Positions 12,642 through 24,345 are shown, numbered from the stretch's first letter. The stretch is 64,000 nt of DNA from Sebastes aleutianus (GCA_916700875.1 CAKAKS010000031.1:6960977-7024976); one strand, 5' to 3'. Made by a program: numbers and translations. Notes: a model not told the origin generated them from the letters alone.

Positions 12642-12754
12642 GGCCGGTTGATGAGGTGTTTGAGTTCAACCTTTTTTTAATTGAAGTTCATCCAGAGGGT
12701 GAGGAGACCCTTCAGGGACTGGGAGGGGAGGACCCCCTGCTAGAACCGGTGTAA
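12642..12754 (+). other. Candidate terminal coding exon, + strand (unidentified)
   Basis: A long pyrimidine tract ending CCGTCCTTTTCAG sits just upstream. Reading from CCG at 12644 gives 36 codons and a TAA at 12752-12754. The peptide is acidic (begins PVDEVFEFNLFLIEV, ends LLEPV) and could be a protein C-terminus. No family is recognised, no AATAAA is obvious shortly downstream, and the opposite strand is also open here. It would belong to a gene lying mainly to the left of the window. Chance is a real alternative. Confidence 0.2.
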
Positions 12755-12925
12755 CCCGGAGCAGAAACAGAGCAGGGGTCCTGGGATATCAGCCGCCCCC
12801 AGCCCAGGAGGGACTCCGCCAGATCCCGTCTCCCCTGTTTCTGAGCCTGAAGTGAAGTCTGGGCTCTCTTGCCACAGCCCATCTCAGCAGGGGTCCGGTG
12901 GAAAAGCTCTCCGGGCTCCAATCTG
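12712..12925 (-). other. Candidate terminal coding exon, - strand (unidentified, overlaps the + candidate)
   Basis: On the - strand a very good acceptor (long T tract, then TCTCTGCAG, with a tandem CAGCAG at 12923-12928) opens a frame of about 70 codons ending in TGA at 12712-12714. The peptide begins RLEPGELFHRTPAEMGCGKR and ends in Ser/Pro. A weak AATTAAA follows the stop. No family is recognised. It competes with the + strand candidate for the same DNA, and at most one is likely to be real. Confidence 0.2.
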
Positions 12926-12954
12926 CTGCAGAGAAAAAACAAAAAATGCAATTA

Positions 12955-13537
12955 AAGCCCTCTTTTGTTTTCTCATCAACACCCCCTCAATGTCTGGTTT
13001 CTACTACTAGAATCGATAACATGATCTTCAAGTAGCTGTTCATTTTAATACCTATAGTTTTCTGTCCAGGTGCAGTTTGTCTGCAGCAGCTTTAAACATG
13101 CTGCTCTGAAACACTCTGCCTAATTGTTCAGGCAAATGAGATTTAGGAACATTTGCGTTTTACTTTTTATGGCGTTTTTTTTATTTGTTCATTATCCCAG
13201 TGAGCGTGAGCATAGTGTTTACTCATTGCTGTGCATTAAAGCTTACTACTAAAACTGATTTGTGGAACAATATACTGCATGTACAAGGAACATAACTAAA
13301 TCCCCTGCCTAATATACAAAGTCTCCCACTAACGGTTACTTACTTTTACACGAATGGAGCGGCACAAGCAGCTTATACGCCAAAGAAATATGATTAAGTG
13401 AGGCTTGTCTCTCTGTTGGGTAGCACATGATTATTTACAAATTAAAACCCTTACCTATCAGGACTGTAAGTGCTTTATGAGCTGAATAATTTAATGCACT
13501 GTGACTGTGAGTGTGATTATGTGTGTTATGTCAGGGA
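12955..13537. other. Unique-looking AT-rich DNA
   Basis: Nothing recognised apart from the candidate exons immediately to the left. Confidence 0.45.
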
Positions 13538-13562
13538 GTGTGTGTGTGTGTGTGTGTGTGTG
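13538..13562. repeat. (TG)n microsatellite
   Basis: An uninterrupted run of about 12 TG units. Confidence 0.95.
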
Positions 13563-13739
13563 ACCGTGGAGGGCGGGGGGGAGAAAATATTTTGATTTCC
13601 ATTTTTCCTGCTTGGTTTGCATATTGTTCCCCTCCGGCAGCAACCTATTAATGAGACAAGCAGGTCATTCCCAGAAAAGGATGCTTACCGTGCGACTACA
13701 CACCAACACACATGCTTTTTGCCCTCTTTTGTGTTGAGG

Positions 13740-13776
<37 letters not shown>

Positions 13777-13838
13777 CACACACACACACACACACACACA
13801 CAGACGCTCACACACACACACACAGACGCTCACACACA
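13740..13838. repeat. (CA)n microsatellite with CGCTCA interruptions
   Basis: About 99 bp of CA units broken three times by a CGCTCA or GACGCTCA variant, which suggests duplication of interrupted blocks. The open frames across it (His-Thr runs) are artefacts. Confidence 0.95.
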
Positions 13839-14310
13839 ACTTTTTCTCCGTGCTTCTCCTCTCTCATTCGTCACCTCTAGAGAGTAAATCAGCTGTTCTT
13901 CGATTGATTTGACCTTGTGCTAACGGTGTGCGTCCGTGCATTCGTTGCAGCAGTGAGGAGCAGTAATAGCTTGCACTTTACGCAACAAGGATGTCAAACC
14001 CAGCTCTCCATGTCCTCCCCCTTCTCCCTGAATTCCTCTTTCTTTGTGTTTACACGTCCCCCTCCCCTTCTTTGCTCTGCAGCTGTGCAGATCAGATGGC
14101 TGATACATTAATGGGACCTGTGCTGAGTAATGGGGCAGGATTGGAGTTTGACACACTGACCCCACCCATCAGTGCCGCTCGCCATCAGGAACCCCACAGG
14201 ATGCTCTCTGGGAAATGTCTCTACTGCTTATTGGAATTTCTTTGATGAGTTTCGGGTTACAGATACAAAGAGGAACACGATCCGAGTCTTCCAACAGATT
14301 GGGTGCACCC
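13839..14310. other. Unique-looking DNA
   Basis: Short overlapping frames on both strands lack exon signals. Nothing recognised. Confidence 0.45.
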
Positions 14311-15342
14311 GATTCAACTGTTATCAGGTTATTAAATAGGCGTTATCGGTCGCTATAAGCACCATAGATGTGCTTCACTAGGGGCCTACTATGCCTACTA
14401 TGTTGTAAAATTAAACGCAAAACTTTAAAGCAACTTGTCATATCACGTTGTAAAACTACATGAAACATTACATTTTGAACACAAAAAAGGCTTCTTTAGG
14501 TTTAGGCAACAAAAACACTTAGTTAGGTTTAGGCAACACAACTAAAGCTTCTTAAGGTTTAGTCAACACAAATACAGCTTTTTTAGGTTCAGGCAACAGA
14601 ACAGCAGCTTCTTTAGGATTAGGCAACAAAACTACAGCTTATTTAAGTTTATGCAACAGAACTACAACTTCTTTAGGTTTAGGCAACAAAACTACAGCTT
14701 CTTTAGGTTTAGGCAACAAAAACACTTAGTTAGGTTTAGGCAATACAACTACAGCTTCTTTAGGTTTAGGCTACAAAACTACAACTTTTTTAGGTTTAGG
14801 CAACTAACCACTGTTAAGTTTAGGGAAAAACATTGTGTTTTGGCAAAAAAAAACCTACGTTTTAAAAGTGAAAGTGAAACTTAAGGTTGTGAACAAAAGG
14901 TCAGCTACACGTTGTTGGTTTCACACGGGATGCGACGGGAAGTCTCCTGGGTTAAAACTTTGTGTTTTGTGTTCGATACATCACACCCGACCTCCACCCC
15001 TTGTGGAGTTTCACACTGTCTATACTACAGCGGCTGACTACCGCTTCTGCCCCTGTCATAATTACTACGGTCGCTAGAGGTTGCTGTCATGTTCTTTCAT
15101 ACCTTCTTTCAGTGATCTACCTATGCGAATCCAGGGACAAGGACTGCAAATTAGCTATGGCTAGAAGTCCTATATACATTGCATCGGTTGCAATTTAATT
15201 AAGTGTAACAATGCCTACATGTATTGTCAAATAAATAAATACGTTATAAAACCTAACAGTGGGTGTAGTAGGCCCCTATTAACCTACATCTATGGTGCTT
15301 ATAGCGACCGATAGCGCCTGTTAGCCTGATAACAGTCTAATC
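14311..15342. mobile_element. R4 element with about 80-bp terminal inverted repeats, copy 1
   Basis: The ends at 14311-14391 and 15263-15342 are inverted copies that include GTTATCAGG, ATCGGTCGCTATAAGCACCA and TAGGGGCCTACTA. The core holds a minisatellite (14488-14825) and then a GGTTTCACACGGGATGCGAC / AGTCTCCTGGG block related to R3. No transposase frame is present. The second copy at 21517-22040 is half the length because it has few minisatellite units. Confidence 0.85.
14488..14825. repeat. Minisatellite, about 30-bp unit, inside R4
   Basis: About 11 imperfect units of the type CTTTAGGTTTAGGCAACAAA plus ACTACAGCTT; some units are shorter (ending ACACTTAGTT). The frame through it reads a Phe-Arg-Gln-rich repeat and is not a gene. 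Confidence 0.9.
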
Positions 15343-16299
15343 ATTATACGAGTAGGTTTTATATTTTACTATGGCAGCATTTTTGTGGTCAGCCAGATAA
15401 TTATTTTCCTGGATTCCCTCTTCCACCTTGAGGCAGTTCACTTGTCAGCAGAGCATCTCTAAGATGTTTAAATGAAGTGCTTTGGCCCTTTGTTGCCCTG
15501 GAATAAGACAGTTTCTCATTCATAAGAGTGGAATGTGAAGGGGTGTAATGGATTCCTGTGTGAGCCTTCATTAGGTGTCATACACTGTGTTTACAGTAGC
15601 CTTTCTCAGTCTGACTGCATTACCGCAACCCTTCGTCGCACCCCCCCCTCAAGCGTTCATAAATCATTGTTAACAGACAGACCTGACATCCTGCTCATAC
15701 ATCACCACGCAGGCCTTTAGTCCTCCGTAATTCTAACGCTGGATGTACAAACATCCCTGGCTGTGTCGTGTCGGCTCAAAACACAGCTGAAACTCACACC
15801 CTAACAAAGAACAACAGACCCGACTTTGAGACGAGCGACATGAAAGCATCTTCAGGAAAGTGGAGAGCTCTCATGCTTCAGAGCATTATGTGTTGCCCTT
15901 TCTTCTCTCACCTGCCAGGAATTTGGATTTTTGCATGATCCTGCCAAACGGAGAGTGATTCAGACTTCTGTGAAACTATTAATGAGAGGGTTGTTGAATA
16001 GGAAGGGGCAGCAGGGAAAGAATTATTATAAAAAACAACCCAAAACTTGTGGTGGTGAAAACCATTTCTCAAAGACGACCTGTTATGCTTTTGTGCTTTT
16101 TCCCTTTCCTTTAATGTGTTATGTAGTTTTTTGTGCATGTAAAAGGTCTGCAAAGTTACAAAGCCCAAAGTCTACGCCAAAGAGAGTTACTCTCCCCGAC
16201 AGAAACACTGCTCCTGAACTGCCTGAAACGCCGTGCTTCAAGTCCTGCCTTTTCTTCCATAACGTAGTGATGTCACCAAGTAACACATTTGCATAATGG
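15343..16299. other. Unique-looking DNA
   Basis: A C-run lies near 15640. No exon or repeat was recognised. Confidence 0.45.
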
Positions 16300-16575
16300 C
16301 TAGTTTGGCACGCCCTCAAACAAAGCTAGTTAGAGAACAACAACACAAGGCTTTCATCCAGTTGGCCGCTGTTTGTATCCCTTTCGTTACGTTTTACTTT
16401 CACTTTACAATCAGCTGTTCATTCGTGCCCCCAACCTTTTCCTAAACCTAACTAAGTGGTTTTGTTGCCTAAACTTAAACAAGTGTTTTTGTTTAATTCA
16501 CAACATTAAGCACGCGTTTACTACGAACGAAAAGTGATGCCCAGGGGTCTGTCAAAGCGTCTACAAATTGGGATG
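16300..16575 (-). mobile_element. R3 fragment (inverted)
   Basis: It contains the complement of the R3 landmarks: CAAGGCTTTCATCCAGTTGG, TTTTCACTTTACAATCAGCTG-like sequence, CTAAACCTAACTAAGTGG and a terminal GTCTGTCAAAGCG. The outer left part of the element is missing or diverged. Confidence 0.6.
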
Positions 16576-17482
16576 TGAATGTGTTGGCACAGCCAGTATG
16601 AGAAAATTAAAGCCTTTTTTGAACGTTAAAGCATCTAAACATGTTCTAGTAGAAACCCAAAATACAAGTATGCACCTGAAAATAAGCCAGTAGGTCCTCT
16701 TTAATTTATGTAAGTAGTTGAATACTGTATATCAGAATGTGTACTCCAGTGGCTTACTTCCAATATGGCTTTTGTCCTGCATAAACATTTGAATCATTTG
16801 AAAAACCGGTAACATAAAATGTTCAAAATGTTTGACAGCTTTATGGAGCTTTAGGTTATTAAAGACATGAAAGATAAATTTTAGTATCAAAGCTGCTTTC
16901 CCCCTCCTTCCCAATTACACCCAAACATTGCTTGGCAGCCATCTGGCTGATTGTAATCAGTGTTGCTGCTGCTTTGCCAAGACTCCAGTTGTTGCCCAAC
17001 TGTCACTTCACCTAAAAACAAAAGACCTTTAATTCTGCTTTCCTTCACAGTGATTTTGTAATGATATAACATACTAATTTATAATAAGATCTACTGTATA
17101 TATATATATATATAGCAACACCAGTGAAGTGTGTTATTGAGGCTGGATCATTTGAATCAGTTTGAAATGTGTGCAACAACACTTTAATGAGGAGGTTTGG
17201 GAGCAGTTCTCTAAGAGTTTCCATCGGCACAGTTGTCCACCATGCTGCCATCATGACTAAATAGACAGAAGTCTCCTCATTGATCACTTATTAGCTGCTT
17301 TTAAACCATCAATACCTTCTAAAGCACCACTTAAGATGAGGAACATCTGTCTCCCTGCTGTCTGGCTGAGTGCTCTGCGTGGCTGTAACGAGCTGAGGAC
17401 CAGCAGAAACTGTAATGGCTTGAAGACGGGCAATAGACTTACTCACAGAAACTTAACAAACTACATGCCATGTAAATTACAT
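16576..17482. other. Unique-looking DNA with a short (TA)n
   Basis: A (TA)n tract of about 18 bp lies at 17097-17115. Nothing else was recognised. Confidence 0.45.
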
Positions 17483-17991
17483 TTAAAGGAAAAGTTCACG
17501 TTTTTTCAAGTCCGTCTTAGAAGAGCACTCATATGCCCATATGTACAATGAAACTGTTTTTTGCGGCTGTAATTATTCCTCCTGTCCATACTGGCTGAGA
17601 GGAGATCCCTTCCTAATGCTTCTCTAGTGTAAAAGATCTGAATGTATTCTGAAGTGTAGCTGACAAGACATTAATTGGGTATCTTCCAAAGTTACAGTTG
17701 TTCTATCATGAAATTCCCTCTCTTTGTTGTTATGCCTTAGGAATCACACAAGACTATAAATTTGTAAGATGCCCTCTTTATTTGCATACTGCTGAAGCCA
17801 CATATAAGCTTCAGCTGAATGCCTTTTTGCACAGAACGAGGGCTGTGGATTTTGTCCCACACTAGAAAGGGAACTCTTCAGGGCCTGTATGGACAGGAGA
17901 AATAATGGCAGCAACCAAAAACTGTTGCAATGTACAGATAAACATCTGTTGTTTTAAGATAGACTTGAAAAAATGCCGACCAATCCTTTAA
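17483..17991. mobile_element. R9 MITE-like element with TTAA ends
   Basis: TTAA at 17483-17486 and 17988-17991. Inverted ends contain TTTTTTCAAGTC on the left and GACTTGAAAAAA on the right, about 20 bp inside each edge. A further inverted block pairs CCTCCTGTCCATACTGG (about 17579) with TGTATGGACAGGAG (about 17886). The length is 509 bp. Non-coding. Confidence 0.8.
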
Positions 17992-18144
17992 AATTTGCAT
18001 TCCAGTTGAATCTGACCCTCATCAAAACAGCTTGTCAAAAAACATCCATGATATGTGCTAGTTTTTTAATCTGATATACTGTGTATATATACTGTATATA
18101 TCACATTACAAGCTTTTACTCCCTTCAAAATAGTGCAAAAGGAA

Positions 18145-18450
18145 AAGTGAATGCATCACCAACGTTATTCATTCCGAGAGAGACATTAATGTCTGTATCA
18201 GATTTCATAGCAATCCATCCAATAGTCGTTGAGACATTTCACAAAAAAATGTCAACCTCATGCAGTGCTAGAGGTAAAGTCAGGGGATCACCAAAGTCAG
18301 TAAGATTCGTCCTCTGAGGACCATAAATGTCTTTACAAAATCATGGCAACCTATCCAATAGTTGTTGAGACACTTCAGTCTGGACAAAGTGGACCAACTG
18401 ACCGACAGGCCGACATTGAGCCACAGCTCTAACGGGGCTAAAAACTCACC
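18145..18450 (+). repeat. R6 interspersed repeat
   Basis: It contains CATAGCAATCCATCCAATAG, GTTGAGACATTTCAC, a second similar ATGGCAACCTATCCAATAG unit, then TCTGGACAAAGTGGACCAAC and a (GACC)-like tail. Copies or fragments occur at 61, 23350/24061 and 62432. Confidence 0.7.
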
Positions 18451-20804
18451 CGCATAAATCTTCGTTTAAGAAAAAGTGGGAGAAAATAATATCCCATGTC
18501 TATATGTTTATTAGGCTTGAGAGATGAGATCATTTGTTGAGCAAGAGAATGGTTTGCAAAGAGCCACTCTGTGGTTAGTCCTCATTTCATGTAATTTCAT
18601 CAGGGTTGATGAAGCAGTGCTTAGTTTTCATTATCAAAATGGTCTTCCTCAGAATTATCCGTAAACCTTGGCAACATCACTGATAATAACAAACTGAAAG
18701 AAAGAAAATTGCTGTTGTATTTTTGGTACTTCCCGAGGATCACTGAAAACATCAACCGCTATGTGATGCATTTTTCTGTTGATTACACTTGAATTTCTGT
18801 CGTTAAAAGTTAATTCTTTGCCAGTAAAAATGCCACTCTAGACCTTCATGAATAAGTCTCACAGAGCTGTAATTAGACTGGGTTGCCTACAGTAAATCTT
18901 GGTTGGCAAACACTGTGGATTTTAATTAAATAGCAGATGATCATAATGAATGACAACGGTCCGTGGTCATTGAGCGGCATCTTTATGCCACATTGTGTCA
19001 TAAAACATGTCATGAGTACACTAGAACTAATTAGTTGAGATTGCTAATGTTAGAATATAATTGACTTTGTTAACCCTAACCCATATTTTGGGTTTCAATA
19101 GCGGGACAATGACGTGTGTACAATGCAATAATGCAAATGTGTATAGGAATAATACAGCCATACATTTTAAATTAATAGCCCACATTATGTTATTAGTAAT
19201 AACATATTGGCTTTTAGGCTCATGAAATAGACTGTAAAACAAGAACAAAAAAACATCATCCCAATTAGCAGTCAACAATTGATCCATTGGAGAAATCATA
19301 TCTTACATTATTCATAATAAAAGACACTTTTAATGTGGTCACTCGAGAAGATTCAAATGGCATTGTACTTGCCGTTCATGGTTCATAAACTGTGTTAGAT
19401 TGTGTTATTCATGTGTCTTAGATCTAATGATGAGCACACTACATCAAAAATTAAGACATCATAAATATTTGTCCTCATTTTCTTGATGGCGGTTTACATT
19501 ATGTTGAGGTTATGTCCATAAACCTTCTGCTAAAAGTAGATTTTGTGGTCAATATCAGACTTTTGAAATGTCAAAGAATACGAAATAACACTGCATCCAC
19601 GGGTTCATTCTGTAGGAAGCAGAATGGATGTTTTTCTGACATTTAACAGTTGAAAGTGTGCGATGTTTTTTCACTCTCTCATATTTCATGACAGATCACT
19701 CATTAATTTATGCTTATCCACATGTGTGAACTCCTTGTGTTGTTTGTAAAAAGGGGAACAAGAAGAAAAAACAAAGATTTTCTTTCTGTTAGCCCATTGC
19801 TCTAGTTTACAGCAGCGTATTTCACCCCGAGCCAAAGTCCCACCTCCTCTTCTCAGTGTCCTTGACACACTTAGCCAAGGTGGACACGCTGACCCCATCA
19901 GCTGGTGCTGTGCACATCCCATAGGGGGCCATAACACCCCACAACCCTACAGCATCTATCTCCTGGTCCCATGTGCCGCTGTGTGGCCCCCTTCAAACGC
20001 CTCGGGCTGTCCCTCGGACAATTCCCTCTCAAGGAGTGATTAATGCCTGTTTACTTCAGAAAGGCCAAGCCATTTCCCCGGATGGGAGGTGGGGACCGTG
20101 GAAAAGGAAAAAAGAAGGAGCAGGAAAGAGGGAATGATGGGGGATGAAGCAGTATGGATGGCAGACTGTGAGATACTGCAGTGCTATAAGAGTCTGGCCT
20201 CTGAGCCGAGGTGAGCGAGAGATAATCAGAAGCTTTTATATAGTTAGCAAAAGGCCACGCAGCAACCTCTGTGGATCTGAGTCACGGCACGCCGTGGAAA
20301 GAGAGTAAATACTTTTCTTCAAGGATATACTCTGTGTTTATTAAACAATGAATCACAGACATCCTGTAGCTGCTTTGTGGATATTGTTGTGCTGCTCTCC
20401 TATTGAAATGCCCCCAGTCCAGGCTGCTGCTAATGTGTTGTCTTCTTCGAGTGACTGTGATCTAAAGAGCCGTAATGATCTTCAGTTTCACAGTAAAACT
20501 GACAATAGCATCAGAAACTCTAAGCACAGAGGAGCAAACATGATCACATCCTACAGTATATGATCACATTTAGTTCCATGGGAAATATGATAAACAACTC
20601 ATTTTATTTTATTTTTCCAGGATTGAACTTTGCACTAGCATGTTTTGCATAATATACATGATGCTATCTGGAATCTGCAAATTGGTGGTGCATATGTATG
20701 AGCGGTTGGCTTGTGTGTGACCTGCTTATGTTTTGGTATTGCGTCTTACATTGCTTTTGATGTTTCTGTGATAGAGAAATATGCCTGAGAGGGATTAATG
20801 AAGT
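18451..20804. other. Unique-looking DNA
   Basis: More than 2 kb without a recognised exon, RNA or repeat. Two TTAACCCTAACCC-type units at about 19070-19082 are too few to be telomeric. Confidence 0.45.
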
Positions 20805-20833
20805 GCTACTACTACTACTACTACTACTACTAC
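20805..20833. repeat. (CTA)n microsatellite
   Basis: About 9-10 perfect trinucleotide units. Confidence 0.95.
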
Positions 20834-21516
20834 AACATCAGTAGCTGTGAATCTTTTAGTCATATTTCTGCTCAGATTGTGATATCTGTTTGGCTCAGAT
20901 CTGATCTAGGAAGGTTTGGACAGATACTAAACAGAGTGGAGCTTGAAGCTTTGATCCAGTGGCCACAGCTCAGCCAAACCTGGGCAGTGGAGAAGATATA
21001 AGATGTGTTGAGAGGGGGGGGGGTATCTGGTCTGCGGCGCAGCGGGGCGCTCACCTTCCTCCAGGCTGAGTGTTCAAATGAGAAGTCTGAACCATCAGTG
21101 GCTGGTGCACATGGGGTCAAGGTCTGGCTTGCGTCAGCAGTCACAGTGGAACAACCCTGGTGGTCTAAGGAGCTGCAGCACGCCAATATAATCAACCCCA
21201 GTACTCTTTGTACAGTATATGTGGTTAAGTACAAACAGCATTAATGAAGCTTCTTCAGACTTCTCTTATGGAAAGCTCAACAGAAATGTAATTTCAGGTA
21301 AAACTGTTCACTCTCAGAGTAAGATTCGCCCCAAGTAAAATATTTAAAACCCTGTGCCTCAGTCTGAACACTATCTGCTACAAAAAATAATAAATAGAAC
21401 ATGTTGACATGTTCATTCGCTGTGTGAATTTCAGTCATTTTATAAGGCGAGCAAATAATTCCACAAATGTTCCTTGACACCAAGAAATTATGTTTTGTGT
21501 GCGCAAAAAACACCCG
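20834..21516. other. Unique-looking DNA with a G10 run
   Basis: A run of ten Gs lies at about 21013-21022. Frames of 120 codons (-) and 79 codons (+) overlap here, but neither shows domain-like sequence or convincing splice sites. Confidence 0.4.
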
Positions 21517-22040
21517 GTTCGACTGCCAGGAAATAGGCGTTATCGGTCGCTATAAGCACCATAGATGTGGGTCAATAGGGGCCTACTATACCTACTACGT
21601 TGTAAAAGTGAATGAAACGTTACGTTTCGAACACAAACAAAAAGGCTTTTTTAGGTTTAGGCCACAAAACTACTTAGCTAAGTTTAGGGAAAAAGATTGT
21701 TTTGGCTTTAAATAACTACGTTTCAAAAGTGAAAGACAACTACACATTGTTGGTTTCACGCGGGATGCAAATCCTGGTCTCCTGGGGGAAAGCCAAAACT
21801 GTGTTTTGTGTCCCATTCATCGACCCTGACCTCCACCCCATATGGAGTTTCACGCTGTCTATACTATACTTTACTTCTGCGTCTGCTCGCGTTGTTTTCT
21901 TTTATAACTTATTTCGGTGATCTGTCATGTGAATAGATGATAAAACCTACTATTGGGTTTAGTACGCCCCTATTGACCCACATCTATGGTGCTTATAGCG
22001 ACAGATAACACCTATTTAATAGCCTGACAACAGTCTAATC
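21517..22040. mobile_element. R4 element, copy 2
   Basis: It carries the same long inverted ends as the 14311 copy (ATCGGTCGCTATAAGCACCA on the left; the inverted end at about 21962-22040 reads TGGTGCTTATAGCGACAGAT). Only one or two TTTAGGTTTAGGC units remain in the core, followed by TTTCACGCGGGATGCAAATC and GGTCTCCTGGG. Confidence 0.85.
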
Positions 22041-23345
22041 AGCTGAAAAAAATAAATAAATGAAAACAGATTTCAGCGCTGACTAATGTTCTTTCATCAC
22101 ATCACTTGCAGATAATGGAAATGATAATTAAATGTGTGATTTTTCTTAAAAAATTTGCAAATGATGAATTGCGCTGACATTTTATTTACGCTTATTACAT
22201 CACATAATTGCAGTGATGGGAACAGCCACCATCCACAAAAAAAAAGCTAGCGATTGTATAACTGTCATGTTGAAACACACTCCTGGTGGCAGCAGTGTCT
22301 TTGGCTTTGTGTTTTTACTGGATGACTCACGCTGGTGATGGACAGGCAAATCGATATTTTGACTTTGGCCACTGGTTTTCCTCTCGCAGGAGGAGCGGCG
22401 GTAATGGAAGAGGACTGTAAATAAGTGGAAGGTTCTTGACAAATGAATCCATTAACATTTGCCTGTGTCGCCTGGCGAGCAGATTTGCTGTTTTATGGAG
22501 CAGGAAAAAAGAGCTAGTAAATCTGAGGGCGCTGTGAGGGTGAGGAGCTGAGAGCAGGGCTGGGGAACACATCTCCCATGATGCAGCACTTTATCTCCCT
22601 CCCAAATGGCATCTTTATCTGCCTAAATTAAGTTTTGATTCCTTGCCACATACGGAGCCGCAAATCACTTTTAATACTGATATCAAGAGCAGCAGTAAAG
22701 TGTGCCCAAAGCGATGGAAAGCAGCTTTATTGTGTGGCACATACTGCCATCGCCACCATTCACTGTGTCTCTGGCTCACAGTTGTAAAAAAAAATCAGCC
22801 CCAAACCACTGCTTTGTGTGCAAAACATATAATGCCATTTGTCATCATTCAAATTCCTCTCTATCCTGCAGCTCTGCACAGACTAACTCCAGCTATATCT
22901 ACCTGTAACTCTGTGGATGAGGAAGAAGGATATACCCCTAAAGGTGACTTAATTTATAGCCGTGATTAATTTCCAATTCCATTTTCACTCAGTGATGTTT
23001 ATCTTTAAAATTAGAAAGAAGCGGAGGCCTATTTGTGTGCATGTGTGTGGTGGTGGTGGATAGGGGGATGGTTCCCACATAGAGACTGCATTACATTGCC
23101 TTTCTGCATCATCATCAGTCTGCCTGCATATCTTTCTGCTTGTTTGGCTGCCTATCAATCTGTCTGTCTAATTGATCAACAGCCTGGCGGGAGACACAGA
23201 GGTCTTGTGAGCGCTCGGCAGCAATATGGGATGTCTGACATTTGTTTCTGGGAAACATATCCCTCGACAAAGGATGAAGAGTATAACGAGACTGAGAGTC
23301 TACAGTTATGCTCGAGGCTCTGTGAGGCTGCACTTGTACACAGCG
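22041..23345. other. Unique-looking DNA
   Basis: Frames at 22200-22572 and 22643-22969 are short and unsupported. A GGTGGTGGTGG patch lies near 23045. Confidence 0.45.
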
Positions 23346-23432
23346 GTGCATTGAGGTGAATGCTAACTTCAGCATGCTAACAATAACGCGCAGATTTTTT
23401 AGCAGGTATAAGGTTTAACATGGGCTTTAACC

Positions 23433-24060
23433 AGTGGGCAACCTCTGGTTGCAAAAATAAGTCTGATTGTATAGAAGTCTATGACAAAATGAGCCTACTT
23501 CTCACTTGATTTATTACCTCAGTAAACATTGTATATATGAGTTTATGGTCTCAATTACTAGTTTCAAGTCTTCTTCAATACAAGATGATGCTCATTTAGT
23601 AAATTATGGTCCCATTTAGAGTCAAATAGACCATAAAGCAGGGGATGCTCAGCCCGTTCTCATTCCCAGGGCATCAGACACAAGGCTGTCATCCAGGAGG
23701 CCGCTGTTCGCATCCCGTGCGTCACGTTTCACTTTGCAATCAGCTGATCGTTAGTGTCCCGTGTTTTGTTTTCGTCTTACAACTTTAACCCTTTCACAGT
23801 GTGTTTTCAGTTCATGAACGTTAATTATAACCTTTTTGGTTGCCTAAAAAAAGGTCTTATTCAGAGTTCTCACTCAGAGTTCGGTTGTACTTGTAGCCCC
23901 ACCCTCTCGTGTCACTTTCGGTTGCAAAAAAATAAGATGGCGACGGCCAAAAACCAAGATGGCAACGGACAAAATGCCGAACTCGAGGCTTCAAAACTCT
24001 CCACAAACCAATGGATGACGTCACGGTGACTACGTCCACTTCTTAGATACAGTCTATGGT
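23433..24060 (+). mobile_element. R5 element, copy 1 (contains an R3-derived segment)
   Basis: It starts AGTGGGCAACC and ends TAGATACAGTCTATGG. Landmarks are TAGTTTCAAGTCTTCTTCAA, AACTTTAACCCTTTCACAGT, CTCTCGTGTCACTTTCGGTT and GATGACGTCACGGTGACTAC. The GCCAGCAGGGGGCGAC segment is deleted, and 23650-23759 is replaced by R3-like sequence. Confidence 0.8.
23650..23759 (+). repeat. R3-like segment inside the R5 copy
   Basis: CAGCCCGTTCTCATTCCCAG, GGCTGTCATCCAGGAGGCCG and TCACTTTGCAATCAGCTGAT match R3 landmarks. In other R5 copies this position holds GGGCGTGGCT and a GTCGCTACCACGGCGTTGTC block instead. Confidence 0.65.
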
Positions 24061-24345
24061 AAAAAACAAAGTTATTACAATTCATCCTGAGAGGGACATG
24101 AATGCCTGTATCAAATTTCATGGCAATCCATCCAATAATTGTTGAAACATTTCACTAAAAAACAGAAATGTCAGCCTCCTGGTGGCGTTACAGGGGATTG
24201 CAGAAGTTACCAGAATTTTTCATCTGGGAATGAGTACAAAATTTGTTACTGATTCATCAAGTAGAGTTATTTCAGCATGGATGTCTTAACAACATTACAT
24301 GGTAATGTATGTAATAGTTGAGATATCACCGTTTGGGCCAAAGTG

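Larger units (their letters stand above)
23346..24345 (+). repeat. R6 repeat interrupted by R5
   Basis: R6 sequence is seen on both sides of the R5 copy: AATGCTAACTTCAGCATGCTAAC and TTTAGCAGGTATAAGG before 23432, then CAAAGTTATTACAATTCATCC and ATGGCAATCCATCCAATAAT after 24061. Some R6 sequence is missing between the two parts. Confidence 0.6.

Noticed and set aside
13617..13912. His-Thr repeat protein frames
   Set aside because: They are translations of the (CA)n microsatellite.
14488..14825. TTTAGG motifs as an internal telomeric repeat
   Set aside because: The motifs are spaced within a 30-bp unit and are not contiguous TTAGGG arrays.
14651..14884. Frame encoding a Phe-Arg-Gln repeat protein
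   Set aside because: It is a translation of the 30-bp minisatellite in R4; units contain indels and the frame has no upstream gene context.
20872..21244. Open frames on both strands near 21.0 kb as an exon
   Set aside because: Neither frame has a convincing acceptor or donor, and the peptides have no recognisable pattern.
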